Shown: piece by piece, positions 34,400-47,659 of the stretch | Position numbering within the stretch: position 1 is the first letter of the stretch | Layout: each line of letters opens with the position of its first letter | From: Cacajao melanocephalus | Lineage: Eukaryota > Chordata > Mammalia > Primates > Pitheciidae | Direction: 5' to 3' | Assembly (NCBI GenBank): GCA_963573385.1 | Contig: CAUYLG010059075.1 | Coordinates: 1 to 64,000 of the forward strand | Length of the DNA: 64,000 bases | Made by a program: the position numbers and the translations under genes | The notes under the pieces: generated by a model | Seen by the model: the letters and a program-made list of their open reading frames with translations, nothing else | What the model was told of the DNA's origin: nothing | Database searches by the model: none

Positions 34400-37300
34400 A
34401 AGTTACGATAAGCCTTACAATTGGGATGCAGATTATTATGATCATTTCTCTAAGAAAAATAATCCACTTTTGTAAGAATGCTTTTGCACAATAACTATAA
34501 TAAGCAGTAAAAAAAAAAATAAAAAGGGCAAAAAAGCACAATCCAGAGGGACCACTAAGTATTGTTGGATGTTTGTGTTCTCTAAAGGCCTTTTAACTAA
34601 AGACATGATCAACTAACCGTTCCTTTGTTTTCTATTCCTCTGCCATTAGTACTCCAATTTTTGCCCAATGTTTGTCTTCTCAATTTTTCTCCTTCTCCAG
34701 AGTCAAAATATAATTTGTTTGTATGTTTCAAGGTAAACATCTTCACTTGATTCCTCAAATCTACGAATCCAGCTGACAATCATTCAGGCTCTTGCATCTC
34801 AATTACCACCTCACAAAACATGAAAAATGTTTTAACACTAAGACATTTCTTAGTAAAAGAGATTTAAATCAGTAAACATCTATATATTAATCTCATGTTC
34901 CTCAACATTTTATTTGTTCTCTCCTCCTATTTTGTTCATTATTATGATACATGATCATAACAATGACACATGATCATAATATCAACTGATAATGCAGTTA
35001 CTCAACTTATAAAGCTCTTGCTTTCCCTGACCTACAGGAAGCAATGCAACTTTTTCTTCCTTGTCTCTGATTATTCCTTTTCTGTCATTATTTCAAGCTC
35101 TTCTTGCACATTGTTCAAGGTTCTCATCTCCTTTAACTCTCTACACTTACACTGGATGACGACATACATGTATCTTCCTTTATTTCTTATTAGCATGGCA
35201 AAACAAATTTTTAAGCTTTTATATATCTTGAGTGACAGTCTGAAATTGTTCATTGCTTTTGTATATAAGACACCTTACAAGATAAGCATCTCAAAATTGA
35301 AACAATCATTTCTCACAAATTTGCTTCTGCTTGTTCAGCATCTCCTGGCATCCACAAACTTGTCCAAGACCAGTGATCATATCATCAGGTGTACTAACAA
35401 CAATATCAACATAGAAATATTATCAACATGAATATGACCTGTCTCTCTGCTTTATCTATAATATCTGAATATTCACTTTCAAGTATAATTACATTTTTAA
35501 TGTAATCTGTAATGAAAATCACCCCTTATACTTTCATATGTTAAAATTGAATGTTAGTTTAATTATAATAGTGTGTTCATAATCAAAAAAGAAAAAACCA
35601 CAATAATTAATACAGATTGTAAAAATTATCAAATTTATCAACAAAATGATTAATGTCTTTCAAACAAATATGGGAATATGCATTTACAGTTAATTCAAGT
35701 ATTTAGAGTGAGTGTGTTAGATGAATAATTTTAGGAAAGCTATCACATTTATTTTGAAAAAACAAATGTTTAAAAAAGCATTCAAATTATAAGCAGAATT
35801 CTAGAGATTATATAACAATTTTAATCTATATGGAATTGTTTAATGCATTAGCATTTGCAACACTGAACATAATAACACAATATTTAATATTTATATTTAG
35901 CAACTTAACTCCACTTAGATCATTTGTCTCACCATAAAAGTCATTTTTCTGTTTTCTTGTAGAGCTGGTCAAAAAATACCTTGCTGTAGTATAGGTCACA
36001 GTGGAACTAGATCATTCACTTGAGATTGAAACTGTATGGTACCATAAAGAAAAGCTTAAGTAACTATAGGATAAACCTAATATCTAGCATTTATGAGAAA
36101 TTATTGTTCCTGTATTGTGTCTCAAAATTTAAGTATTTCTACCTAATTTTAATCATTTCAAAATGTATCTAAAATAACATTATGCATATATCTCTCCATG
36201 ATGATGAATTTGGGCTTTAGATGCAAACTGATTTTATCCTTTGGGCTTTTGGTCCAGGTGCTTATTCGTTACACTTCTACTTTATCATATCCCATCATAG
36301 TGCCTCATCCTTAATAAGCTAAGAGACACGTGTGTGTGAAATTAATTAATTAAGGACAAGTCCAAATATTATGTTGGCTGTCTTTTAATTCTGCCTCTCA
36401 TTGTGATGTTAGACCACATAAGTTGTAGAATGCTAAAGAGTCACTTGCTACAACTGCACTTTACCTTGTCTCAAAACTACAGCAATAGATTCTAGAGAAA
36501 TGTCATCATTTTTCTATAATGCTTTCCAAACACAAAATTCAAAGAAAAAATTCTAATACTTTATTGGGGGTTCAATATTAATAACACTGACACCGACTTA
36601 GCAATGACTCTTACCGCTAAAATCTTTTGCTAAATCTAGATGTCATTGTGATAGTCCATATGAATAGGATTCTAGAATTGTTCCTGATTTCTCTCAGGGT
36701 TTTTAAATTTTAGACTTAAATCCATAAAACTTAAAAAGGTAAACTCTTTAGCTTTCAATTTCAAATTTAAAGCAATGCAGAAGAAAATTAAAAAAAAACA
36801 AACTACAGTTAGAGGGGGAAAAATTAAAAATATATATAGAGAGAGAGATAGAAGACCATTGCCTGGCTGTTATTTGTCCCTCAGCAAGAGCCATAAACCA
36901 GTCATATGTCAGACACAGGGCCCTGAGAGAACTAAAACTCAGTATGTCATATTGACTGTTTTAATCAGCCAAAATCCTTCCACACCAAGGGAACATTCAC
37001 TCAGTGCAGTATCTCAGATAAACTGGAAAAGTTTCACTGCCATATTAAGATAAAACACTTTAAGTGCATCTAAGGTAAATGCATTTGCTGCCTTGCATCC
37101 AAATATTTGTCCTTATGTGGGTATAATTTTACATGATTTTGCATGTATATATCTTTCAAATGCCCACTGAGATATTCATTCGTAAAATAAGAAATATAAG
37201 AAAAATTCATTATACAGAGAAATTTTTAACAGATTTATGTCATAAAGCATAACTATAAATTTAGAAAACAATTTTTTAAATATGAGAATTTATATGCATC

Positions 37301-37470
37301 ATTTTGCTAAAATTCATGTATTGTAAAATAATCTTTTGATTCATCTTGAAAGCATGGGTGCATTCAAAGAGTAAGTAGCCTCTTCTGGAATCCTACAATA
37401 AAACTGCCACTAATAATGCTCATAATCATGTAACATAATAATGTATTTTCAATAGGGTGTTCCTGGCTCA
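34400..37470. other. AT-rich DNA, largely unrecognised
   Basis: No gene is supported. From about 35000 to 35400 the text is pyrimidine-rich (CTCTTGCTTTCC, CCTTTTCTGTCATT, CTTGCTTCTGCTTG...CATCTC) and may be an old LINE 3' region. The 153-codon open frame at 34970-35431 falls in it and is discussed under rejected items. A short GA tract lies at 36836-36849. Confidence 0.4.
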
Positions 37471-37479
37471 ATTCTAACT

Positions 37480-37565
37480 CATTTAACTTATTTAATATTC
37501 TTAGCAATGCTTTAAGATAGCTAAGAAAATTCATTTGGAGATGAGCAATATAATATCCCCAAGCT
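37480..37565 (-). repeat. MIR-like remnant
   Basis: TAACTCATTTAACTTATTTAATATTCTTAGCAATGCTTTAAGATAG...GGAGATGAG...CCCCAAGCTCAC follows the MIR reverse complement. Confidence 0.5.
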
Positions 37566-38728
37566 CACAATTGCTCTGTTATTTTGTTTTTCATCAAATA
37601 TTTTGTTAATATTGCCTATGTGCTAAAAGTATAATTATTAACAGATAAAATTTCTGTTTCTGGAGATCACAATTCTTTGGTTTCTTCTATAAACTATTTA
37701 ATAAACAGCAATAACATTACCTTTCTGTGTTTTCGTAGAAAAGTATATACACTTAGTACTCATAAATCTTTACCTCATATTTTGAAAAAAGAAGGGAGGC
37801 AAATTTGACTACTACAAATTTATTTAAGTTTGCAAAATTCTTGTGTTAGTACTTTCTGCATCAAAACAGGTTATTAATTAAATTGTAGTCTAACTACATA
37901 GTGTCTAAAGACACTAGCATCAAGTAGATGTTAACTTTGTGCTTTCTAAAGGAAATAAAACAATTTTCTCTAGCTTAAGGAATAATTTAAAGAAAATATT
38001 AAAATATCCACTAAAAGTCTGTGATAATAATATCTACAGATATTCAGAGATTTTGTGTACAAGAAAAAAAAGATACGCAAAATCCTATGAGCCAAAGTGA
38101 GGTGATTAAGATGGCTATTATCTGGAAGTTTTAGATTTTGAATTCAGATAGCCAAGCATGCATTACCTGTTATCTTGTAAATCTCCAATTGCAGATGTAA
38201 TGCTCTGTGCTCACTTATCTGAATTCCAAATCAGACCCCTAAAATGGAATCTTTATACAAGATGCAGTATCTCGAGCATCAAAAAGTGGTGATAAGGTTT
38301 TTACAATAAAGCTTTGAGTTACTGTGATTCTGACTCCTTGGGCTAGAAGAGTAAGCAAGAAAAAGGACATAATGTTTCTAGGACATCTGAGATTAGTGTC
38401 TTTTATATACTTCATAAAAATAAATGTAAAGGATTTTCTTAAAAACTTGACCTTTTATCCAGACTTAAATGAACCTTTAAATTATATATATTATATATAA
38501 CATAAGAAATAAACATCATTTTGCTTTGTGACAGTCCTTATCTTTTCTAAATTAACTCTTTTCTAATTCAACTCTTCATACTTTTTCTACCCTACCCTCC
38601 ATATATTGTCTTTCCATACTGTCAAGTCACTATATCAATCCTTTGCATGCCTACATTTTAAGAAACAAGCTTTCTCCTTTCATTCTCTTCACTAAAATAA
38701 TTTTCACCTATTGAGATTCATATTTTCT

Positions 38729-39119
<391 letters not shown>

Positions 39120-39129
39120 TAAGAGTGGG

Positions 39130-39345
39130 ACTTCTTAACATGTCACAGCTGTGTTTAATAATTATAATAAAAATGACAAACACAAAGTACCTTTTATGCT
39201 ACACACACTTCCTAAGTGCTTAAAGCATGTGAACTAACTTAATAGTCACAAAAACTCTAAGAGAAGTACAATTACCATTCATGTTTCACAGCCTGGATTC
39301 AAACTCTGGCATTCTGATTTCAGAGTCCAAGATCATACCACTTCC
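39130..39345 (-). repeat. MIR ancient SINE remnant
   Basis: CCTAAGTGCTTAAAGCATGTGAACTAACTTAATAGTCACAAAAACTCTAAGAGAAGTACAATTACCATT, then AGCCTGGATTCAAACTCTGGCATTCTGATT, match the MIR reverse complement in order with an internal gap. Confidence 0.78.
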
Positions 39346-40137
39346 ACTGATACCCTTTACTACCTTAATTCACTTAAAACTTTCATCAAGAACAAACAAC
39401 ACTGGAGAAAAACTGTCACTGAAAGGGTCTCTCACAGTCCAACAAAATTCCAACCTGAATACTTTATTTGATTCAGTACAATAAATTTATCGGTTGATAC
39501 CAACATATTGCCATGCATTTATTTCATGTGTCAAAATTCCAAAATAATGTGAATTGTTCTGTAGAATTCAGTGTGACTGAATTTTGCTCATTTAGGATTT
39601 ACAACATGTCCAACCTGAGTGGCTAGCATCCTTGGAAGAAAAGAGATGAACTCCAAACTCATTTGTTTCTTTCATATATTTGGTATATGCTTGGCCTACA
39701 TAAAAGAGAGGAAAAAAAGTCTTTTTAAACTGCAAGTTTAAGAAATCATAAAAAAAAAATGTGGGTGAGATATACCCCAATGATTAGAACAGGAGGTAAG
39801 GTCAAGGCCAGTAACAAATTTTGGGGACAGCAAAGAACAATACATCTCTTAGAGAACAAGTACAGTGTATTATCTATTTGCAACACTGAAATAGAAGTTC
39901 TTTCCAGGGCTTTGATTCATCTGAATTTTTAATTAACTTGAAACTTCAAAATTTTCAACTAAAAAAAGTTGGTGTGATAGTCTTTAAGTTATTAAAGAAA
40001 TATTAATTTTCTTTAATAGTAACTTACAGAAATTAATATCTGTTATAGAGGACACATATACCAACCAATAGGGAATAACGGCCAGAGCAGCTAGAGCAGC
40101 CAGAGGAGCCTAACAACAGAGACATAAGTGCTAGCAT

Positions 40138-40430
40138 TTTTTTTTTTGTTTAATGGAATCTCACTTTGTGTCTCCCAGGCTGGAGTGCAGTGGTAAGATC
40201 TCAGCTCACTGCAACCTCTGCCTCCCAGGTTCAAACAATTCTCTGCCTCAGCATCCCAAGTAACTGGGATTAGAGGCGTCCACCACCAATCCTTGCTAAT
40301 TATTGTATTTTTAGTAGAGACTGCGTTTCCCCATCTTGGCCAGGCTGGACTTGAACTCCTGGCCTTGTGATCCACCCACCTTGGCCTCCCAAAATGCTGG
40401 GATTGCAGGCATGAGCCACCACGCTTGGCC
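40138..40430 (-). mobile_element. Alu, antisense
   Basis: Full-length antisense Alu with TTTTTAGTAGAGAC and CACGCTTGGCC end. Target duplication AAGTGCTAGCAT (40126-40137) versus AAGTACTAGCAT (40431-40442). Confidence 0.96.
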
Positions 40431-41540
40431 AAGTACTAGCATCTTAGACAACACCTATCCAAATATACCAGCTGAGAAAAACTGAGTTATTTTAGTGCAT
40501 GAAGTGCAAGTATAAACTACTTCTTCTTAAACCGCAGAAGGAATTTGCAAATATCTAGCTGGGACAATGGGGGTAAAGTACATAATTAAGATAAATTATT
40601 TAAAATTTAAAAAGTCGGCAAAAAATTACTGTGTGTCTTTTAAAGTTATTCCTGAGCATTAAAATTTAAAGCTAAAAGTTTTAGAAATGCAAAAGATATC
40701 ACCAAATGCTGTCCTGTAGGAAATTAAGCTTACTATCTAACTTAGAAATCTTATATTTAGCTTTTTTCTTTATTTTTTTGACTGGGTATATAAATTGGTC
40801 TCCGTATTCTCCTTGGAACCAGCTTTTGTTATCTTGCTGATTTCCTCATTAAAGAGATAAAGAAATCTGCAACACATGACATATTTGTGAGTTATGTTCT
40901 TAACTTTTTGCAAAGAATACTTTGACAACACATAGACTAATCCTATAACAAATGCTACTAACAAACACTACATTGCAATGTTTCACAGGTGAACATCAAA
41001 AAATTTCAAGAAATCTTTGAGATGTCAGAAGCAAAAGCAGACTTTTTCTTATTAAAAAAGAAAGGGAAAGGAAAGCAAATTAATTGAGAAGAAGCTCAGA
41101 AGTCTAGAGATGTCAAGGTACATTTTCAAGCACCTAGCAAGAAATGTGTAGGTATCCTCAATGCCAGGCCTATGTCCTAATCTCAAATCACTGAGGTCTA
41201 TCACCCTACTTGCACGTGGAATGTGCTTTTAACTGTTCTATCTCTGTCATGGTTATTATATACAAACCAAGCGTTCACATCTCATTGTCATAAATGGCCA
41301 AACAAACAAGCAAATAAGCCTGTTCTTTAGTAACTGGGTCTATATTCTTTTTGCTCAATTGTTCTGTTATGCTTTGAAGGACAATGTTTAGTAGCATTAG
41401 GGATGCAATCTTGCACCCAAGTCTTGTTGATGAGTATGCACTTATTTTTGCTTTTTTTTTCAGACTATTTGAAGTTTTATATAAACTTTACTACTGTTCT
41501 CTCTCTGTATTCTCATGTCCTTCAAAAATATATTAAAACA

Positions 41541-41825
41541 GTAATCCCAGCACTTTGGGAGGCCAAGGAGGGTGAATCACCTGTCTGGAGTTCAAGATCA
41601 GCCTGGTTAACATGGTGAAATCCTGTCTCCACTAAAAGAATACAGGAAAATTAGCCAGGCGTGGTGGCACGTGCCTGTAATCCCAGCTACTTGGGAAGCT
41701 GAGGCTAGAGAATCTCTTGAACCAGAAAGGCGGAGGTTTCATTGAGCTGAGATAGCACCACTGCACTCCAGCCTGGGCAACAGGAGCAAAAACTCTGTTC
41801 ACAGAAAGAAAAAAAAAAAGAAAAG
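41541..41825 (+). mobile_element. Alu, sense, missing about 24 bases at the 5' end
   Basis: Begins GTAATCCCAGCACTTTGGGA, so the first 20-25 Alu bases are absent. The tail is AAAGAAAAAAAAAAAG. Target duplication AAATATATTAAAACA (41526-41540) versus AAATATACTAAAACA (41826-41840) shows the truncation happened at insertion, not later. Confidence 0.95.
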
Positions 41826-42578
41826 AAATATACTAAAACATGGTACTTTCAATACGTCTTTTTAAGTATATATTCATGTAAGAAGCACAGCCTCTGAGAG
41901 TATGTAGTTTAAACATGATAAATTATTTGTCCAATCAAGGGTCTGTTTATCAGACGTAATCTCTGTGTACCTATGTTGATGTAAGTCATAAAGAAATAAT
42001 CAAGTCTGCTTTTCTCAGAAAGATATATTAGGAAAAAAACTCACAAAACCCCTAAAAATTTTATTGCCTGCTCAGTGTTACCTCTCACCTCAAATAATAA
42101 CCTTAAATGTGGCAAATATAACCAACAACAAATTCCACTGACCAGCCTGAGATATTCTCAACAGTCGGTTGACTGATACTGACTTTTACACTTTAAAACA
42201 GACTGTGAAAACACTGCTCTATGGGATCCTGTTCATATTACCTCTAATTTTGTTTTTATTGATTTATTTTCTTCTACTCTGCAACTTAAACTGGGACTTT
42301 AAACCATATATATAGTATTCATATAAGATCTTTTTTTTTTTTAATTTCAGAGTCCATGCCTAAGTTTCAGAGAGATTGAGAAGTCTAAAGTTAGAAAGTT
42401 ATGATGTGATTGAGATTGAACTTAAACAAGACAGCTTGAACACCCAACCAACACCATAACTATCTGCTAAAATGCCCTTTGTTCGCTCAATGACAACTTT
42501 ATGTTAAATAAATAATATAATGATATATATTTGGAATAAAATATTAGATAAACTACTGGCTTAGATGAAAGCATATTG

Positions 42579-43876
42579 CAGTTGGTCCTTCATACATGCA
42601 GGCAGTTGGTTCCCAGACCCCTGAAATATATAAAAATCCATGCAATACACAAGTTCTACAGTCAGTCCTGTAGAACTATCATATAAGGAAAGATGGCTCT
42701 TATGGACAAAGATTTTATGATGCCAAAATCAATCTCAACAAAAGCAAAAATTGGCAAATGAGATTGAATGAAATGAGCTTCTGCACAGTAAAATAAACTA
42801 TAAACAGAATAAACAGACAACTTACAGAATGGGAGAAAATTTTTGCAAACTATGCATCTGACAAAGGTCTAATATCTAGCATCTGTAAGACACAAGAAAA
42901 AACCAAGCAACTTTTTAAAAAGGGGGTAAGTGACGCTTTTCAAAAGAAGACATACATGCGGCCAACAATCATATGAAAAAAAGCTCAACATCACTGATAA
43001 AAACCACAGTGAGAACCATCTCACACCAGTCAGAATGGCTACTATAAAAAGTAAAAAAACAACAGGTTTTGGACAGTGTGTGGAGAAAAAGGAACACTCA
43101 TACAGTATTGGCAGGAGTGTAAATTAGTTCAACCGTTGTGGAAGACAGTGTGGCAATTCCTCAAACACCTAAAGATAGAACTACCATTCAACCCAGCAAT
43201 CTCAATACTGGGTATATACCATAATGAATATAAATAGTTCTATTATAAATATACATGCATGTCTATATTCATTGCAGCACTATTCACAATGCAAAAATAT
43301 GGAATCAACCTAAATGCCCATCAGTGATAGACTAGATTTTAAAAATGTGGTATACATACACCATGAAATACTATGCAGCCATAAAAAAGAATGATATCAT
43401 GTTGTTGGCACAGACATGGATGAAGCTGGAGGCCATCGTCCTCAGCAAACTAATACAGGAAGAGAAAGCCAAATACTGCATGTTCCCACTTATAAGTGGG
43501 AGTTAAATGATGAGAACACATGGACGCATAAAGAAGAAACAACACACACTGGGGCCTATCAGAGGGTGAAGGAGGGTGGGAGAAGGGAGAGGATTGGAAA
43601 AATAACTAATGGGTACTAGGCTTAAAACCTGGGTGATGAAAGAATCTGTACAACAAACTCCCATGATGCACGTTACCTATGTAACAAACTTGCATATGTA
43701 CCACTGAACTGAAAATAAAATTTAAAAACATTAAAAGAAAAGTTGGCTCTCCATATCTGGAAGTTTCACATCCTTCGAATACTCTATTTTCTGTCCATCT
43801 TTTGTTAAAAAAAAAAAATCCACATTTAAGTGGATCCACGCAATTCAAAGCTACGTTGTTCAAGGTTCCAATGGAC
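42579..43876. mobile_element. Small nonautonomous DNA transposon (mariner/Tigger-like), split by an L1
   Basis: Left piece 42579-42700: CAGTTGGTCCTTCATACATG...TTCCCAGACCCCTGAAATAT...CACAAGTTCTACAGTCAGTCCTG. Right piece 43739-43876: AGTTGGCTCTCCATATCTGG...GTGGATCCACGCAATTCAAAG...GTTGTTCAAGG. Joined across the L1 these make one element of about 260 bp in the order I know for a short human DNA transposon. The outer ends CAGTTGG...CC and GTTCAAGGTTCCAATGG are roughly inverted. I am unsure of the family name. Confidence 0.65.
42701..43738 (+). mobile_element. 5'-truncated L1 (ORF2 end and 3'UTR), sense
   Basis: ORF2 C-terminal text (GAGCTTCTGCACAGTAAAAT, GGAAGACAGTGTGGCAATTCC, TACTATGCAGCCATAAAAAAG) and a typical 3'UTR ending in CATATGTACCACTGAACTG and an A-rich tail. 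Target duplication AAAGATGGCTCT (42689-42700) versus AAAGTTGGCTCT (43739-43750), 11 of 12 identical. Open frames of up to 67 codons only. It resembles L1PB or an older L1PA. Confidence 0.94.
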
Positions 43877-46078
43877 TTGCAAGCCCTGAATATTCACAAG
43901 TTTGCTTTCATTGTGTAATATAAGTAGAATTCAAGGAAAAGTCTGTTGATGTTTTATATTTCCTATTTATAATGGCATTTTTTCTTTAATTTAAGGATTT
44001 AATTTAGAAACATCTTGATGAAGAGAAACACAGATTGAATTACATACTGTAACTCGGTTTAGACATATTTCAAGTCAAAATTTTTAAATGATAATTAAGA
44101 TGACTTAGTTTGTATGCTTTAGTTTTATTTCAGTATACAGGGCCTAATGTTTTTAGTATTTCTAAAATAGAAAGAAAAAAACTGAAAGGCAAGAGAGAGT
44201 TCATGATTCTCCGAGCCAAGCCACAGTGAAGAATTACTAATTATAAGTGCATAGCCATTTCACAAACGCCCATATAAGAAAACAGTATATGATTCATAAT
44301 AGCCCATAAAAATGAAATTAAACAAACATTCTTGTGTGGACAGAAAATCATAATTTTGGTTAGTGGAAATAATATAAATATACTATGCGTAATATTGAAA
44401 TAGCAATAGGGCATGCCCGAAAAAGCAAATTTTCTCTGATTAATGGTTGGACAATTTTTCTAATTATTGAATTATGTACTTGTTTATATAAAATGTTATA
44501 ATTTATGCTCAATTATGAGCATTAAATAATTTCTGTATGTTCTAAGTGATTGAATGATCACCATATTTTACAGATTTTTTGCTGTGATTTCATAATTGCC
44601 ATGTTTGTAAAATGTACAGGTAAGAAATTATCTAGATAAATGACACATATAATACAATTATATATACTTATTATTTAAATGGTGATATATAATGCCAACA
44701 AAGAGGATATGAGCAGAATAGTATTTCATTTTTATTAACTAGAAATATCACAATTTGACATACTACTCTAAGCAAGAATCACACTTTTGTTCCTCATACG
44801 TCAAAGAAGGCATTTTATAATTTGAGTAACCCCAGTGCTACTTGAATAAAAAATGATGTAGGAAATAAAAGACACTTCACACAGAAATTAAAGAATTTCA
44901 GAACAACAGAACTTGTAAATAATATCTAATAGAAGCCTTTTAGTATGTGGATGAGGGAACTGACTCCGTGAGACTGTGTGGCTAACTAGACAATTTATCT
45001 GTATATCGGCAGAGCCATAATTGAATGGAAGCATTTTTATTCTGAAATTTTATCAAAATATAATTATCATTTATATGTCTTATCCATATGAAAGGTATGA
45101 ATTAATACATTAAAGGATAAATCTTATTGATGCACTTAACAAATGTATACATATACCTTAAATGGTTTCCTCTATCTAGCTAATTTAAAAGTTGATATTT
45201 TCCATTATACTATTAATTTTTAAGATAGCTTTTTATTGTTTATTCCTCTATTTTGAACTGTGGATTTATATTTGCAAACAAAATTCAGGATTACCTATAA
45301 CATGATTTTAAATTTCTAGTGGGTGCTAGTGGAAAGTCATGGAATTCTTTTGTTAAATCTGTTTAAGTGAAATAATCATGTCATATGACCTTCTTGTTTT
45401 TGAAACCTGGGTTCCAAGGAAAATTCAAAGATTGGAACTAACTAGCTAAAACTCAAACTAAACTAAGAATACTTTAACCATAACTTAGTAGTCATTTTTT
45501 TTTTTGTCATGATGTCTTACTAAAATCAAACATCACTGAGCGTGGTGATTTATTCATTCTTTTGTCCAATGCAGTCATTTATTCAACCATCAAGTTTTTC
45601 TTGAGTGCATATGATGATCCTGGCATTGTTCTAAACCATGGGATATATAGGACAGTTTTTCTGACTTTCACAACCTACATTTCACTAGGATGAATAAGTG
45701 ATATACAGAAAAAATTAATCAAATATATTATAATAGACATATATAATGACACATATACAAGCATATATTAAAGTGCAAAGGTAATTCCTTTGGATAATGT
45801 AGTGCCTGAGTTGATTCCTTTACAAAAATGTGGACCTGAAAATGCATCAAGTTAAATGATAGTTACTGCATGGGAGTTGATGAAGATCACATACCAAGGA
45901 TTTCAGAAATCAGAGAGCATGCTGTGGTGCAGGATGTGGCCTAAAGATATAAACTTAGAAATATGAAGAGTTTAAAGACTGTGACGTTGAATGGCAGATC
46001 CAATATACATCTAATATGAGTTTCTAAAGAAGTCAATTTTTACAAATAAGGAAAGCCAGTATACAAAAAAGATCATAG
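43877..46078. other. AT-rich DNA with two old repeat remnants
   Basis: At 44930-45045 GGATGAGGGAACTGACTCCGTGAGACTGTGTGG...GGCAGAGCC resembles MIR (minus). At 45560-45740 TCATTTATTCAACCATC...GGCATTGTTCTAAACCATGGGATATATAGGACAG resembles the same unnamed old repeat as 17275-17425. Otherwise nothing is recognised. Confidence 0.45.
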
Positions 46079-46079
46079 T

Positions 46080-46668
46080 AAGCAGAATAATGATATCCCA
46101 AAGATGTTCACATTGTACTCCCTGGAACCTGTGACTAGTTACCTCATATGGCAAAAGAAACGTTGTAGATATGATTACAGATGCAGAAGTTGAAATGATA
46201 AAAACATCCTAGATTATCATAGTAGTTACAGTCTAATGACAAGTCTTTAAAACCAGAAAACCTTTGCCAACCATGCTTAGAGGAGATGTAATGACAGAGA
46301 AAAGTTGAGAGAGAGACGCTACATTATAAAGACTTGACCTGCCCTTGCTGGCACTGAAGATGGAGAAAGGAGGCTACAAACCAAGGTAGGCAGATGCCTC
46401 TAAAAACTAAAGAATATTCCATGAGTTTACAAACAGCAAGAAAATGGGAAACATGATTCTTCAGTTCCCAGTAACTAAATTCTACCAGCAACCCTAAATG
46501 AAGTAATGACTGCACAGAGCCTCCAGAAAGGAAAGGAGCTCTACCAACATTTTGATTTTCAGCAATGTCAGACTTCTGACCCACAGAATTGTAAGATAAT
46601 ATATTTGTGCTTCTTTAACTCATGAAATATATGGTAATTTGTTATGGCAACAATAAAAACAAATACAA
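46080..46668 (+). mobile_element. MLT1 LTR (ERVL-MaLR), sense
   Basis: AGAATAATGATATCCCAAAG, then CTGGAACCTGTGACTAGTTACCTCATATGGCAAAAG, CCTCCAGAAAGG, GACTTCTGACCCACAGAATTGTAAGATAAT and TGGTAATTTGTTATGGCAACAATA match MLT1 in order over about 590 bp. The ends are diverged and I cannot fix the target duplication. No interior follows. Confidence 0.9.
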
Positions 46669-46669
46669 A

Positions 46670-47650
46670 ATAAATATCCCAAAACTAAGTCATAGTGTAC
46701 CTAAGCAAATGCTTATATGGCATAAAGTTGTAAAGCAAGAATTTATTCCAGAAACTCCCAAAGCAGGGTTCTTTATCTTAATAATTTACACTACAGTAGT
46801 AACTACATCCCTGAAGAGTATACATTGCTTTTTTATAGCTAAAAATAATTTTCAAATCTTATCTACAACTGTATCTCCCATGAAAACCTCAATGCAAAAA
46901 TTGTAAAAAGCTGCACTTTTTCTAGAAAAAAATAATAGATATATAATTAAAATACTTTTAAATACCAAATATAAAAATATATTTTCTAAAAGATAATGTT
47001 TGGAAAAGTAGTGATCAAAGTTATAATTACATATAATTCATGATTTATTAGAAGTGTTTACCACCGAGGGACCTTACTTGACAAAAGACAGACCACTCTG
47101 CTTTTAAAAAATAAAAGTTATAATATTGGTATTAAATAATTTTAATACATAGTTGGGTACAAAACACACTTGAATTCTCTCCAAGCCAGAATTGAAATAA
47201 GAAATTAAGTAAAAGGCTCAATTAGCCTTTTAAGACCTCCAAGTTGTTCTATTAATATCCACAAGGGATAGTCTTTGGCTTTGGGGCTAACATAAGGCAG
47301 GGCACTTTTATCATCTCCATTTATGTATAAAGTTAGTAAACTAAAATTTTTGATCCTAAAATATCTCCACATCAGTAAAATAACACTAAAAATCATCTTT
47401 CCAACTGTCCAGAGAATTACAATAAATTATACTGTGTCTTACATATAGGGCTTAAGTAAAAGGTGATATTCAGTAGTGGCTATGAATTATGTATTTGTAT
47501 GTTCTTGAATAGCTCAAGCTGAAAAATATTCTTAAAGTGATCCCAGATAAGAAATATTTCTAAAATGTCGATTAGAAGCAATTTATACAACTAATTACTG
47601 TAATTTCTATATCCCACGACCCAATTAAGTAATCTTTAGCTGTGTTCATT
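46670..47650. other. AT-rich DNA, nothing recognised
   Basis: No supported gene or repeat. Confidence 0.5.
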
Positions 47651-47659
47651 TAAAAAAAA

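Noticed and set aside
34970..35431. 153-codon plus-strand open frame, the longest outside the LINE remnants
   Set aside because: It lies in AT- and pyrimidine-rich sequence and is rich in Leu, Ser, Ile and Phe as expected from composition. It has no domain, no promoter or splice context that I can see, and overlaps a possible old LINE remnant.
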